From: Apiosordaria backusii | Taxonomy: Eukaryota > Ascomycota > Sordariomycetes > Sordariales > Lasiosphaeriaceae | Length of the DNA: 64,000 bases | Direction: 5' to 3' | Assembly: GCA_030549205.1 (NCBI GenBank) | Contig: JAUKTV010000009.1 | Coordinates: 992,001-1,056,000 of the forward strand | Part shown: one piece after another, positions 11,409 through 22,607 of the stretch | How positions within the stretch are numbered: position 1 is the first letter of the stretch | Layout: every line of letters starts with the position of its first letter | Position numbers and translations under genes: made by a program | The notes under the pieces: model-generated | Databases searched by the model: none | The model's input: only the letters and a program-made list of their open reading frames with translations | What the model was told of the DNA's origin: nothing

Positions 11409-13194
11409 ATGTCGTCCGACCAAGTTCTTGACTGGCGCAAGGCCGAGGAGGTGCTCAACGAGTACAAGAGCCGCGATGGCCTCAGTGTCCACGAGCTCAT
11501 GGACGCCAAGGCCCATGGCGGTCTCACCTACAACGACTTCCTTCTTCTTCCCGGCTACATTGGCTTCCCCGCCTCTGCCGTCGCTCTCGACTCCAAGATC
11601 ACCAAGAAGATCACCCTGAAGACCCCTCTCGTCTCCTCGCCCATGGACACCGTCACTGAGCACGAGATGGCCATCCACATGGCCCTTCAGGGTGGTCTCG
11701 GTGTTATCCACCACAACTGCTCTCCCCAGGCTCAGGCCGACTTTGTCCGCAAGGTCAAGCGCTATGAGAACGGTTTTATCCTCGACCCCGTTGTCATCAG
11801 CCGCGAGACCACTGTTGGCGAGGCCAAGGCCCTCAAGGAGAAGTGGGGATTTGGTGGTTTCCCCGTCACAGGTTAGTTTTTTCCCTTTCATTCACTTCCT
11901 GCCACATGATTACAAACCTTACTTTCGTTCCACCAAATCGACCTATGTGTCATGAGGACTCAATATCACTGAAAATTATGATCGTGGCACCCTTTATCAC
12001 TTCTCACACATTGCATCTTGCGCCAAAAGCTGTGTGCTAACAGTTGTGATTGCAGAGTCCGGCAAGCTCGGTTCCAAGCTTTTGGGTATCGTCACCAACC
12101 GTGACATCCAGTTCGAGGATGATTTCGAGAAGCCCATCTCCGAGGTCATGGTGACCGACCTCATCACCGCCCACGCCGGTGTTGATTTGCTCGAGGCCAA
12201 CAAGATCCTTGCTGCTTCCAAGAAGGGCAAGCTCCCAATCATTGATGATGATGGGAACCTCGTTTCGATGATCTCCCGCTCCGATTTGACCAAGAACCTT
12301 CACTTCCCCCTCGCTTCCAAGGCAACCGACTCCAAGCAGCTCATTTGCGCCGCTGCCATCGGCACCCGTCCTGAGGACAAGGTCCGTCTTGCCGGCTTGG
12401 TCGAGGCTGGCCTCGACATTGTCGTTCTCGACTCGTCCCAGGGTAACTCCATGTACCAGATCGAGATGATCAAGTGGATCAAGAACGAGTACCCCGACCT
12501 CGAGGTCATTGGTGGCAACGTCGTCACCAGAGAGCAGGCTGCTGCTCTGATCGCTGCCGGTGTCGACGGTCTCCGTATTGGCATGGGCAGCGGCAGTGCC
12601 TGCATCACCCAGGAGGTCATGGCCGTCGGTCGTCCCCAGGCCACCTCCGTCTACAATGTCGCTTCCTTCGCCGCCAGATTCGGCGTTCCCTGCATTGCCG
12701 ACGGTGGTGTCCAGAATGTAGGCCACATTGTCAAGGGTATTGCCCTTGGTGCCTCCACCGTCATGATGGGTGGTCTCCTTGCCGGCACCACCGAGTCTCC
12801 CGGTACTTCTTTCGTCTCCCGCGAGGGCAAGCTCGTCAAGGCCTATCGTGGTATGGGTTCCATCGACGCCATGCAGGACAAGAAGGCCGGCAATGGCGGC
12901 AAGGACAGCCAGAAGAGCAACGCTGGCACTGCCCGTTACTTCTCCGAGGGCGACTCCGTCCTTGTTGCCCAGGGTGTCTCTGGCGCCGTCGCCCACAGAG
13001 GCTCTATCAGCAAGTTCGTCCCTTACCTCGCTGCCGGTCTCAAGCACTCCCTCCAGGACTGCGGCATGACCAGCGTCGAGGAGCTCCACAAGAACGTCGA
13101 GGCTGGCATTGTCCGCTTCGAGATCCGCACCCCCAGCGCTCAGCTCGAGGGTGGTGTGAACATGGAGTCCTATGAGAAGAAGCTTTATGCTTAA
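11409..13194 (+). CDS. imdA: Inosine-5'-monophosphate dehydrogenase
   Basis: Exons 11409..11871 and 12056..13194; the 184-nt intron has a GTTAGT donor and a TTGCAG acceptor. The product is 533 aa, a normal IMPDH length. The N-terminal barrel half has LTYNDFLLLPGYIGFPAS and LVSSPMDTVTEHEMAIHMAL. A tandem CBS (Bateman) module follows; the intron falls inside its first repeat (GFPVT / ESGKLGSKLLGIVTNRD). The catalytic loop GMGSGSACITQEVMAVGRPQ places the nucleophile near Cys337. Family knowledge: the enzyme oxidises IMP to XMP, the committed step of GTP synthesis, and is the target of mycophenolic acid. The codons are strongly C-ending, typical of highly expressed fungal genes. That bias also opens a long, meaningless antisense frame. 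Confidence 0.97.
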
Positions 13195-13704
13195 ATGACA
13201 ATATCTTTTTAATGGGAAATGGGAAATGAGAAAGGCGGGACAAAACTTGGGATTGGGATGGGCGGTTATTAGTTGGGTTTCAAAACGGCGTTGGCATGAC
13301 AGGGAAAAATGGGTGCATTGATTCACGAATACGATCCTTCTCGTGATATTGAGGATCGATTCAGTGGGGGAGAGCGGGGAGTGGTTGCTCCTTTTCTATC
13401 CAAACACTTTTAGCGTTGTTGCTCTCCGGATAGTATATACCTAGCACTGATTTCACAAATATATATGGGATTTGAGTGTTGATCTTGACTTTTGTATTCT
13501 ACTGCAGTGCTCGTCTGACTGAGACCTTTGACCCTTTTTTTCTGTATTCTGATGTCATCCTTTTCGTGTTCATCTGATTTCCCAGCAAAATCACAAACTT
13601 TTGTCCATCTGTTGTTGTTCATCATCTCATCACCTATTCTGTGACGCTTTTTCTATCTAATCTCATCTTTTTGAAAATGAAAATACGATAAAGATAAAAC
13701 CCGC
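13195..13704. other. Convergent intergenic region, IMPDH / Lys1
   Basis: T-rich 3' UTR sequence of both genes, with a TATACCTAGCA motif at about 13436. No gene seen. Confidence 0.5.
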
Positions 13705-15047
13705 TTACTTCTCCAACGCGCTCGCAGGCAGCGTAGCCACCTTTTCATCAAACAGCTTCTTGGCCCTGGCCCAAACAGGCGAGTTTTGCCAGTCGTTCAG
13801 AGTCAGGAGCGAGGGGAGGAGGTCATCTGTTACATTTTTCCTTTTTGTCAGCCACCATTTATCACTCATGATTTAAGTAAGGGGGAAAGAAAGGAAAAAA
13901 AGCTTACGGCTGAAAGCCTCACTGGCCTCCCTAGGCAAAAGAGAAGGGAGGTGATCAATGCTGATAACGGAGAGGGGAGGCCCGCTGGTGAGCCCGTCCA
14001 CAGGGACGGTGGGCTTGTCGAACGTGGTGGCGACGGTGTAGATGGGCACGGGGGTAAAAGGGGAGGTGGTGTCGGCCGAGACGTCGCAGACGACGGAGAG
14101 GTTGCGGTCGGGGACTTGGAGGGAGTCGAGGTTGACGAAGTTGGGGATTTTGGAGGAGGTGAGGTAGATGCAGTTTACGAAGATGTCGGAGTCGGTGATT
14201 TCCTCTGTTGAACACTGGTTAGTATGGTGGGGGGACGGACTTGAGGATGGTTGATAGGGGGGAGGGGGGTCACATACTGAAAGGACCACCCTTGGCGGTC
14301 TCGGCCATGTCCCACTTGAGAATGTTGTCCTCTGGGACGCCGGCCTTGCGGAGGGCGTCGACGGTGCCGGAGCCGCACCTGCCTAGGGCGCCGATGACGA
14401 TGACGCGGGGTTGGCGGCCGGCGGCTTGGGTGCCGGTGGCGAGGGCTGCCTTGACGTTGGCGATGAGGGCGGATTCGTTGGGGTAGGAGGCTACGCCGGG
14501 GAAGGGGACGGAGGGGGGGTGGGTGAGTTGGTGGGCCCAGACTTCGAGGGCGAGGGCGGCGCCGGCGAAGCCGGCGTGGAAGCCGAAGGCCGCTACACGG
14601 CGGCCGCGCTCGTCGACGAGGAATTCGAGGTCGAGGAGGGTGCCGCCTCCGCGGGGGAAGCGGGCGAGGACGGATTCCCAGCCGGCTTGGTGTTTGTAGC
14701 AGTGGGCGAATTGGACGTGGACGTGCTTGAGGGGGACTGGGGGGGGATGTTAGCTATTTGAGAGAGGTATGGGGGTGGTATATGGGAGAGGACTTACACT
14801 CTTTTTCTTCGAGCTCCTTGAGACCGACGATGATGTGTTCCTTGGGGACTTCTTCCCAGCTGCCCTCGGGGACAAGGGTGGCACCGACGGCTTCGAACTC
14901 GCTGTCGTCAAAGATTCTCTCTGGGGAGCGCTCGACGTTCACGACATAGCCGGCCTTGATGAGGGCGGCGGTGGTTGTGGGAGTGAGAGCGGATCTGTGC
15001 TCAAGGGGCTTGGTCTCGCTGCGGAGGTGCAGCACTGTGGGAGCCAT
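13705..15047 (-). CDS. LYS1: Saccharopine dehydrogenase (NAD+, L-lysine-forming), Lys1
   Basis: Four exons on the minus strand: 15047..14798, 14736..14278, 14204..13908 and 13826..13705, giving 375 aa. Introns of 61, 73 and 81 nt have GTAAGT, GTATGT and GTAAGC donors. Diagnostic segments are LRSETKPLEHRSALTPTT at the N-terminus, FPLKHVHVQFAHCYKHQAGW, the nucleotide-binding VIVIGALGRCGSGTVDALRK, WDMAETAKGGPF spliced to KEITDSDIFVNCIYL, and a C-terminal DLLPSLLTLND. Family knowledge: this is the last step of the fungal alpha-aminoadipate pathway, cleaving saccharopine to lysine and 2-oxoglutarate. A perfect TGAGTCA site 200 bp upstream of the start fits cross-pathway control. Confidence 0.96.
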
Positions 15048-15974
15048 TGTGGTGTAAGTGGTGAAGGTGGTGTAAGTGGAGGGGTAATTATCAGTGAGGG
15101 TATTCTAAGTACTGAGGGTGACTGTGCAAGTGGTCCACAGAGAAAATGCGTGTAAGATTTGGATTGAGTAAGACAGGGCACAACCAGGGTCTGTCGTAAA
15201 AAGTATCTCTCAATTTAATATGTATCGATTGGGGGCGTCTCTTGCTTGAGTCACCGACTGGAGATTCTCTGGGGTCCCCTCTTCTTTTTGCAACGCCGAC
15301 TGCGGTGAGTGAAAAACGGGACCTGCAGGTACGACACCATGACCCCGCGGTCGCTTATTGGTGGATTGGGACGAAAGTCTCAGTTGTTTCGCCATTGCAC
15401 GGGATCTCCCATGCTGTCCTGTTTGCCGGGAGACTCCACTCACTGACGACTGATAACGGAGTTGTTCCAGGTTGTTACTTGGGGATTCTCTCTGGCTGTT
15501 CATTCGCAGATATCTTTTTCTATGTAACTGTTGCGATGACTGCCCCTCACTTGGCTACGACAACACAATGGCCCACTACGATTAGCTATTCCCCTTTGGG
15601 TATCACTCAACTCGGCCCGCAGCGGGAATATTGCTAGGCTCTTTATTCCCCGACGCCAGTCACGTGCAGCAAGTAATTAGCATTCACGGCCTTCCTTTGG
15701 CAATAGCCACCTGCAATATGGCCCCTGCAATATGGCCCATTGCAGCCGAGTGTGCACGGCAGATTTGGTTCACCCTGGATGGCGAATAAAACACTTCCCG
15801 GAGTGAGGTCCGATTATGTATGATTAGCTAGCTGCCCGCCCTTGAGGGAAAGGGGTGGAGAGTGGCACAGCGACCCGAGATGGGAACAATGACCCCAGCC
15901 CGTCCAGTCCGTCGACAGAAGACGACAAGCCCCACGCCGACCCATTGACCCTGGATACTACCGTCTGAACCATC
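15048..15974. other. Divergent promoter region, LYS1 / Zn2Cys6 factor
   Basis: About 930 bp. Besides the TGAGTCA site, there is a short direct repeat of CAATATGGCCC near 15714-15740. Open frames here have no recognisable content. Confidence 0.45.
15247..15253. promoter_or_regulatory. Candidate CPC1/Gcn4 site upstream of LYS1
   Basis: The palindrome TGAGTCA lies 200 bp upstream of the LYS1 start codon. It exactly matches the TGASTCA element bound by the bZIP regulator of general amino-acid control (Gcn4, CPC1, CpcA). The match is seen directly; binding is inference. Confidence 0.5.
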
Positions 15975-18467
15975 ATGTCGAGCTCAAGATCGACCTCCCC
16001 CTTCGACAAGCTGAACTTTGGCACCAGTTCCAGTTCCCTACGACGACTGCTGCCCGCAAACAACAACGATGAGGCAGCTAGTGAGGCTTCCGTGAATCTC
16101 GAGACCAGCCCGGCCCCCGCGTCCTCGGCCAATGGACCGGCTCCTCCGCGGAGAAAGAGGCAAGCTACCACAGCTGCGTGTAGGGCGTGTCGAAAGAGAA
16201 AGTCCAAGGTGTGTCGCATCGTTCTCCTCATGCAAATATGGAATTCTAAGTAGCTGATAATTTGGTTGTCCTTCAGTGTGATGGTGCACGCCCGACTTGC
16301 TCCGTATGCCGTGACCGAAAGACCAAGTGCGAGTTTGATACGATTGCCGCGTCCGAAACCCATACCCAGGCGCTGAAGCGCAAGTACGTCGAGCTGCAGC
16401 AACAAAAAACCACGTTTGAACAAATATATGAAGTCCTACGGTCCAGACCAGAAAAGGAGGCCGAAGAAATCTTCCAGCGCATACGAAGGGGCGCCGATGC
16501 CACTGCCATTCTCCGTCACGTCAACTATGGCGATATGCTTGTTCAGCTGGCTCTCGTGCCAGAAACGCGGTTCCGCTACGAGTTTCCTTACCTGCCCGAC
16601 ATGCCTGTATATCTCCAAAGGCAAGACAATCCCTATTTGGACTCGGAGGTCTTTGACTGTGCTCTTCGGGGTGCTGTTGATCCCCCGCAGCGGCAGCAAC
16701 GGGCGTTGCCCAGCGTGAACGAGATCCTTGAGTCTGCGCCGGAAGCCTTTGACCAGCGGGATCCATACCTAAAACCATATTCATCAGCCATCGTCGTGGA
16801 CCCATGGCTGGACTCACTCACACCGTCAAACTGGACATTGGTCAGCAATGATGATAATTTCATGCGTCAAGTTATTCATGATTATTTTCTGTACGACTAT
16901 GACTGGTTCACATTTTTCCACAAAGATTTCTTTTTGCAGGACATGGCGAGTGACCGCCCGCGTTACTGTTCCAGGCTTTTGGTTAATGCTATACTATGCG
17001 TTGGATGTGTGAGTCTTGCAAGGGGATGTCTTTCATTCCTCGTGTGTTTTACTAACACTTGATTCCAGTATTGTCATCAAAAGTTGGAAGGTCGTTCCGA
17101 GTCTTGGAACCCCAGGAACATTGGAAACCAGTTTCTTGCCGAGGCCAAACGACTCTTTGAGATCGAGGCCGAAGTGCCAAAACCCTTTTTGCACGATCCA
17201 GACTGGCAACAAAAACAACGTGACTGGGAGTTCCGCAGGCTGACTACCATTCAAGCGGCACTTGTGTTGAACATCGTTCACAATCTGAACGGCTCCGACA
17301 GACTTGGGTGGCGGTATACGATTCGAGCCGTCGAGATGGCGAATGAAATACAGCTATTCCAAGCGTCACCCGCCCACCTCAGTGGTGATCTTCGATGCGT
17401 CAGGGAATTCACGGCATGGTGTTTGTTTATCTGGCAAAGGTATGCTTCCCTTTCTCTGGCGGCGTGGACTATGCTCATAACTCTGCAGTCTTGGGTCCTA
17501 TCATTACCTGAAGCCACCGTTATTGACACGCCCTCCGGACACGCCTTTACCTGACCCATCACAACACCCACAGTGGTGGGGGGAGCTATGGATCAGATAT
17601 CCTCAAACGCCAACACGCTTGCCCACATACCACGGGTACCTGACCAAAGCCAAAGCCGATTACTGGTCGATTATGAACGACTTTTCACTGCTGAGCTTCT
17701 CGCAACCTAATGTCAAAATACCACTCGACCAAGTCGTCGGGTTTTACAACCGGCTACGTGGATGGTTACTGAGCCTTCCTGAGCCGCTAACACCGAGGAA
17801 ACTTGTCCTACCTCATCACCTCAAACTTCACATGCACTACAACTGCGTGCTCATCGACCTCCTCAAACCATTACTCGGGCTAAACTGGACCGACAGCACC
17901 CAACCAAACAAAACACTAGACGACGCACACTATGAAGCAGCTATTCACCTTGAAACCCTTTTGAGGTTATACTACCTCCGGCATGGCTTTGAGGCGTTCG
18001 ACGGATTTCTACTTCACTTTTTAGGCAGCTTGAATTTTATCAAGATCAACACGAGGGAGACACAAAACAACTCGTTATTTCTCGAATCACACCGGTCGAC
18101 GATGTTGTTGTTGATGAAGGGGATCAGGGATCAGAGCCAGTGCTACACGGTGGCGAGGGTGGTGCTGAGGCTGCAGGCGCATCTGATGAGGGCGGACGAT
18201 GTGGCGCTGCTGAAGAAGTTTGTGGATATAGAGACGGAGAAGCTGGCGTGCGGGCCGGAGAGTCCGGGGCAGGTGGAGGAGGATGTGATTTTGAGTGATT
18301 GGCCGGTGTATGAGATTGGGCTGGAGGAGAAGGCGGAGCAGAAGAGGCAGGGGGTGGATTTTGCTAGTATGGCTAGTAGTTTGAGTTTGTCGAGTAGTGG
18401 GATTGGGAATGGGAATGGGAATGGGAATGGGGAGTGTGGTGGGAATCGGTCGTCGGGGTCGGTGTAG
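15975..18467 (+). CDS. Zn2Cys6 fungal-specific transcription factor
   Basis: Exons 15975..16208, 16277..17008, 17069..17439 and 17489..18467, giving 771 aa. The binuclear zinc cluster at residues about 69-96 has C-x2-C-x6-C-x6-C-x2-C-x6-C spacing (CRACRKRKSK, then CDGARPTCSVCRDRKTKC). The first intron falls exactly between the second and third Cys groups, as is common in this family. A short coiled coil follows (ALKRKYVELQQQKTTFEQIY). A middle-homology region of fungal-trans type begins near HDYFLYDYDWFTFFHKDFF. The tail contains a GNGNGNGN repeat encoded by GGGAAT units. Such proteins are nuclear activators or repressors. The target pathway cannot be read from the sequence, and adjacency to LYS1 is weak evidence. 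Confidence 0.9.
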
Positions 18468-19037
18468 TATATATGGGTTTTCATGAATAGGAAAGGAGGA
18501 TATCTTGGTTGTTATGGGTGAGTTCGAGAAGAAGGGACGGAGGGATTCCGTTGTTTTGTCTGGTGGGAGATGACGGGTTTGTTCCGCTGTGGAGGGGGAT
18601 AATATAAGTGTGTTTTTTTGGATCAACAATATGAAATGGTTGTTGATGTAGGGCTTTTTTCTTGGGTGAGGCTTGTTGAACGGTCAGGGGGCGGTTGCTT
18701 TGGAGGTTTTTCTTGTCCATGCAGGACTTTGGGATGCCAACGAGTGCGGAATGGTTCCGAGGTCAGCAATTTGATCACTTATGCACAGGCCAGTTCCGAA
18801 ATAGGAAGTTTGGATGTGTTAACAGTGGCTGGACTGTTCAGACATGATGAGCAGTTCACAGCGTGGGATATCGGGTGAGGGGCGGTTGGTGAGCGATTGG
18901 GGGTTCATGATGTACTGGCTTTGGTCTATATGAGGATGAGTTCAGCTCTCTTGTCATGCCGACTATTCATTCTCGGTATCCCTTGTCTACCAACTTGTCT
19001 GCCTTATACACAGCTTCACAAACATATTGTGCTCATC
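18468..19037. other. Intergenic, factor 3' end to AAA relic
   Basis: G/T-rich sequence with no convincing gene. It lies between the zinc-cluster factor and the decayed AAA locus. Confidence 0.4.
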
Positions 19038-20010
19038 ATGGATGAGATTGAAGACATCGTAAGTTATATCCTCCAGTATTTTACCTGTTTTGGGGCAGGA
19101 ATACTAACGGCATCCAGGCCTACGCCAGCTCTGTGGCAAGCTACGAAGACGTCGGTCATGCTCTGACGGTGTCACGCCCAAAGGGTATATCCACTGACCC
19201 TATCAAGGATATTCAGGGAGTTGAACACGCCGGAGAAGACACTCCCATTCGGTACACCACTATCACGATCAACGAACACGGGACAGTAACCAGCAGTTCG
19301 TTCCCCTACCCTACCCTACCTTACCCCAACCCTCCATCTCCATCCCGTTCTTAACTTCCTAACTAACAATCCCCCCCAGCTCACCTCATACTTCCTCACA
19401 CTAGGGTAACGCTTTGGCGCGCTGGTCCTAATCCACGAAGCGGATGTCTACCTCGAACGTCGACAAACTAAAGACCTCCGACGGAATGGGTTGGTTAGTG
19501 TTTTTTTGCGGGTATTGGAGTACTACCGCGGTGTGTTGATCCTTACCACTAACCGAGTGGAATCATTTGACGACGCTTTTACAAGTAGGATACACGTCGC
19601 GTTGCATTATAAAGATTTGGATGATGAGCAGAGGGAACAGATATGGGAGGTGGGGTTTGAGAGGTTGGAACGGGAGTCAAAGGGACGGGTGGTGGTGGGG
19701 AGGGGGGGAGGGAGTGGGTTAGGGGGGAGGAGATAAGGGGGTTGAGGTGGAATGGGAGGGAGATTAGGAATGGGTTGCAGACGGCGGTGGCGCTGGCGGA
19801 GTTTGAAGTGCGGGAGGAGTCTGGGGGGTTGAGGGAGAGGGTGGAGGTGAGGGAGGGGCATTTGAAGGTGGTGGGGGGGGGGGTTGAGTAGGGGGTTTAA
19901 GGAGTTTATGGGGAAGAGGAGGTGGTTGGGTGATGAGGAGGAGCTGGGGGGGGGGGGTAGGAAGAGGGTTAGGATGAAGGGGGAGGAGGTCGAAGAGATG
20001 GAAGAGTAGG
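19038..20010 (+). pseudogene. Decayed AAA ATPase (BCS1-like fungal family)
   Basis: The recognisable core is 19400-19680: RFGALVLIHEADVYLERR, then a VSVFLRVLEYYRGVLILTT segment and NRVESFDDAFTSRIH. These are the Walker B, sensor and Arg-finger regions of a large fungal AAA family. The usual IDEAD is IHEAD, so the Asp is His. An in-frame TAA stands directly before this block (about 19408). No Walker A or upstream ATPase half is present. Downstream, WNGREIRNGLQTAVALAEFE and GFKEFMGK are conserved family pieces. They are reached only by a -1 shift (19690-19740) and then a +1 or -2 shift at a G11 run (19873-19883). A possible first part, MDEIEDI + AYASSVASYEDVG (19038, intron 19059-19117), is not recognised. 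I read the locus as a truncated relic. Confidence 0.6.
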
Positions 20011-20105
20011 TTAGTTTCCCTTTCTTTGGGTCGTTTTATTTTCTTTTATTTGGTGAGTCTTTATGGCTTAATCACACAGACTGAATGCTAACCTGTTTGT
20101 GACAG

Positions 20106-20316
20106 TGACGAGGAAGAACAAGCCCCAAACCCAATCCAAAAACTTCCCATCGCCCACCCCCTTCGACTCCCAGAGTACCGCTTCCAACTGTACTGCCTGG
20201 AACAGCATGCTGTCAAGACGCAATGGCGTTTAGCGCTGGACCGATCAGAGCGTTCTTCCGCGATGCTAAACGGACGAGTACACGACGGCTGGCAGAACGA
20301 CCCTCCATCTCCTTGA
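20106..20316 (+). repeat. Terminal-exon repeat, copy 1
   Basis: This unit is preceded by an intron-like GCTAAC..ACAG and encodes DEEEQAPNPIQK... YRFQLYCLEQHAVKTQW... SSAMLNGRVHDGWQND before a TGA. It is the most intact of three tandem copies downstream of the AAA relic. The product is not recognised. Confidence 0.6.
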
Positions 20317-20366
20317 GAGCATTCCCATCCGAAAACAATACTGGACGCTAATCTGTCTCGTTTCAG

Positions 20367-20520
20367 TGATGAAGAAGAGGCCACAGATAAGATATCATAC
20401 TATAACCATCGCATCCTCTACGTGTTGAGACAGCAGGCTGTCAAGACACAATGGCGTTCAGCGCTGGATAAGTTAAATAATTCTCCCACAATGCTGAACG
20501 GGAGGGTGTTTGATGGCTAG
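20367..20520 (+). repeat. Terminal-exon repeat, copy 2
   Basis: Second copy, again behind GCTAAT..TTCAG. It encodes DEEEATDKIS..., LRQQAVKTQWRSALDK and MLNGRVFDG, then an early TAG. The central block ACAATGGCGTTCAGCGCTGG is nearly identical to copy 1. Confidence 0.6.
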
Positions 20521-20598
20521 GAGAATGGATCTTGGTGTTTTCCTTGAGAGAACATTTTGTTTTTGTAAACAAAACAGGAGGCTAATGTATTGCTTTAG

Positions 20599-20760
20599 TG
20601 ATGAAGAAGAGGTCACGGACAGGAGACTGCCATGCGACCACTTCATAAGCTACTGGATGGAGCAGATGGAGGAATGACGTGGACATTGCGAAGGACTCAC
20701 CTGCGATGATGAATGGGAGGGTGTTCGAAGGTTGGGAAAACAACCCCTGGCGTCGTTAAT
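20599..20760 (+). repeat. Terminal-exon repeat, copy 3, frame-broken
   Basis: Third copy, behind GCTAAT..TTTAG. It begins DEEEVTDRR and ends in a segment matching MNGRVFEGWENNP, but the two ends are in different frames with a TGA between them. It is the most decayed copy. Confidence 0.55.
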
Positions 20761-21128
20761 GGAAACCTGAGATGATCTGTCCTATTTGGCTCGATTCATC
20801 TCTATAGCTATTATTGGTTTCTCTCCTTGCTGCATATCTCAATAGTCTTTCTTTGCTGATGGTTCACGACTACCTCGAAATGAACACAATATATACTGTT
20901 TGCCCATCAATCACTCCCAACTCCTTGCTAATAGCTCATCTGTGTAGATTAAGAGCTCCCGTGGGTAATAGCCCTACCCCCAAAGCAAAGGAAAATATCC
21001 CCAGACATAGACCTGGTCCGGGAGATGATGTATACCCCTACGCCGTATTTGTCCGCCCCCCATATGTATATAGCCCTTGCCCCCTGAACCCAGTCGTCAA
21101 CACCAAATCCAGAAATCATAAAAGTACA
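20761..21128. other. Intergenic, exon repeats to Atg6 3' end
   Basis: About 370 bp including the 3' UTR of Atg6 (minus strand). Nothing else recognised. Confidence 0.45.
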
Positions 21129-22607
21129 TTAAGCCGCCGACGACCCTCTCCCATTGCTCATCGCATTCACATTACTCGCATGCGCCAGCAAAAACTTGCA
21201 GCAGGTCAACGTCAGCTTGCAAGCCTTTGTCCACCCATCATCCTGTGCAATACCCAGTTTGATACTGACATCAGAGATCTTGTCTCCCTCAATCTTATAA
21301 GGCAAAGCAAGCCCCGAGCGCTCCGTCGCTGTCTGTTTCTGGACATAGTCTCCCAGCTGCCTCACCAGCTCCAAAAAGGCAACCATTGCTTGATCAAACT
21401 TGCGGTGCATAATCGTCAAGCCGAAGGGCATGTCGCCGCTGGAAAAGAGCTCCAAAACGTGTCTTTTAGGTGCGGGAGGAGGGGCGGTTCTCCCAGATCC
21501 ATCACGCGGTCCACCGAAACGACTGGATGATGGGGACTGGTATTCGAATTTGATGATTCGAGAGGAGGAGCCCATGGGTTGGGGCTCGTAGCCATCAAAG
21601 TGGTAGTTGAGTTTTTCGGCCACTGTCACCAGTAACAAAAGCGCATGGCCCCAGGCAGCGTTAATTTCGGGCCAGTCCACAGGCCGGGCATGTAAGCGGC
21701 CTAGGCGGAGACCATTGATGGTGGCAAAGGTTCCGTCGTGGCTGATGCAAAAGGTGTCGTTGTATACGTTGCTACGCTGGAGTTTTTCGAGCTGGCGGGA
21801 GTCGTGGTCGAATGTGCTGTTGATGCTATCGCGCTCGTCTTGAAAGTGGGCGAGCCTAGAAGCAAATGCGTTGCGTTCCCGCCAAAAGACCTCTTCTTGG
21901 GTATCGACCTTTTCTGCTTCTTCTTCGAGGGCTAGAAGTTCGAGATCTAGCTCGGCCCTCTCCCGCTCAAGTTGTTCGATTTCTTTGCGGCGCTCCGCTA
22001 TAGCTCGGTTGGCCTTTCGGAGGGCTTCGTCCTGGGCTCGGATTTCCTCGTCGGTGGGGGTGTTGGCTTGGATTTCCTTGAGGCAAGCCACATATGCGTC
22101 TCGTTCCCGGTTTGTCGCCTCGAGTTTCTTTTGCAGTTCCTCCAACAGGAGTTCTGTACATTCGACGCAGACTGGGTGGTCAATATCTGAACGCGCCGAG
22201 AGTATTTCAAAGAGTTTCGTGATGCGCTCCATCTCGTATGATTTGTCGTCATCTGGAGGGCCGTCATTTCCGCCATTCGCCGGTTGCGCTGAGGAAGCAT
22301 CTTGTGATAGCTGGTTTCTATGTGGTGTGATCTGGGACTCGGTCAAGAAGATAAACGACATGGAACTGTCGCTGCCTCTGGCGGGTCCTCCATGTCTCTT
22401 GAACGTTGGCTGACCGGCTTGTCGAACAGCCTTCTCGTATGTAGATTTCCGGGCTCTGTCTTGGGAGTGTAATGTGCGCGACGCCGCTGGGGGTTTCTTG
22501 GGTGGTTGCTGTGAGTGTGTTGCCACTAAGAGATCATATGCGGCCGGGTTGAGGTCCTCCAGGGAGCCGTCGAGCTTCAGGGGGCCACGGCATTTCTGAC
22601 AAAACAT
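21129..22607 (-). CDS. ATG6: Atg6/Vps30 (Beclin-1 homologue)
   Basis: A single exon of 492 aa. The start is fixed by the family N-terminus MFCQKCRGPLKLDGSLEDL. Residues about 80-100 (SDSSMSFIFLTESQ) match the BH3-like region. A long coiled coil runs about 170-290 (LEELQKKLEATNRERDAYVA, then LERERAELDLELLALEEEAE). The C-terminal BARA domain has SNVYNDTFCISHDGTFATI, INGLRLGRLHARPVDWPEIN and AWGHALLLLVTVAEKLNY. Family knowledge: Atg6 is a subunit of both Vps34 PI3-kinase complexes, for autophagosome formation (with Atg14) and vacuolar sorting (with Vps38). It shares a divergent promoter with VTI1, another vacuolar-traffic gene. Confidence 0.95.
   Translation of the reverse strand: MFCQKCRGPLKLDGSLEDLNPAAYDLLVATHSQQPPKKPPAASRTLHSQDRARKSTYEKAVRQAGQPTFKRHGGPARGSDSSMSFIFLTESQITPHRNQLSQDASSAQPANGGNDGPPDDDKSYEMERITKLFEILSARSDIDHPVCVECTELLLEELQKKLEATNRERDAYVACLKEIQANTPTDEEIRAQDEALRKANRAIAERRKEIEQLERERAELDLELLALEEEAEKVDTQEEVFWRERNAFASRLAHFQDERDSINSTFDHDSRQLEKLQRSNVYNDTFCISHDGTFATINGLRLGRLHARPVDWPEINAAWGHALLLLVTVAEKLNYHFDGYEPQPMGSSSRIIKFEYQSPSSSRFGGPRDGSGRTAPPPAPKRHVLELFSSGDMPFGLTIMHRKFDQAMVAFLELVRQLGDYVQKQTATERSGLALPYKIEGDKISDVSIKLGIAQDDGWTKACKLTLTCCKFLLAHASNVNAMSNGRGSSAA

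Noticed and set aside
11409..13194. IMP dehydrogenase as a self-resistance gene of a mycophenolate-type cluster
   Set aside because: No polyketide synthase or related genes nearby, and it looks like the housekeeping copy.
12037..13326. Long open frame (429 codons) antisense to IMP dehydrogenase
   Set aside because: It is the reverse of C-ending codons in a highly biased gene and has no recognisable protein features.
15242..15637. 131-codon plus-strand frame between LYS1 and the zinc-cluster gene
   Set aside because: Lies in a promoter region, and no protein features are recognisable.
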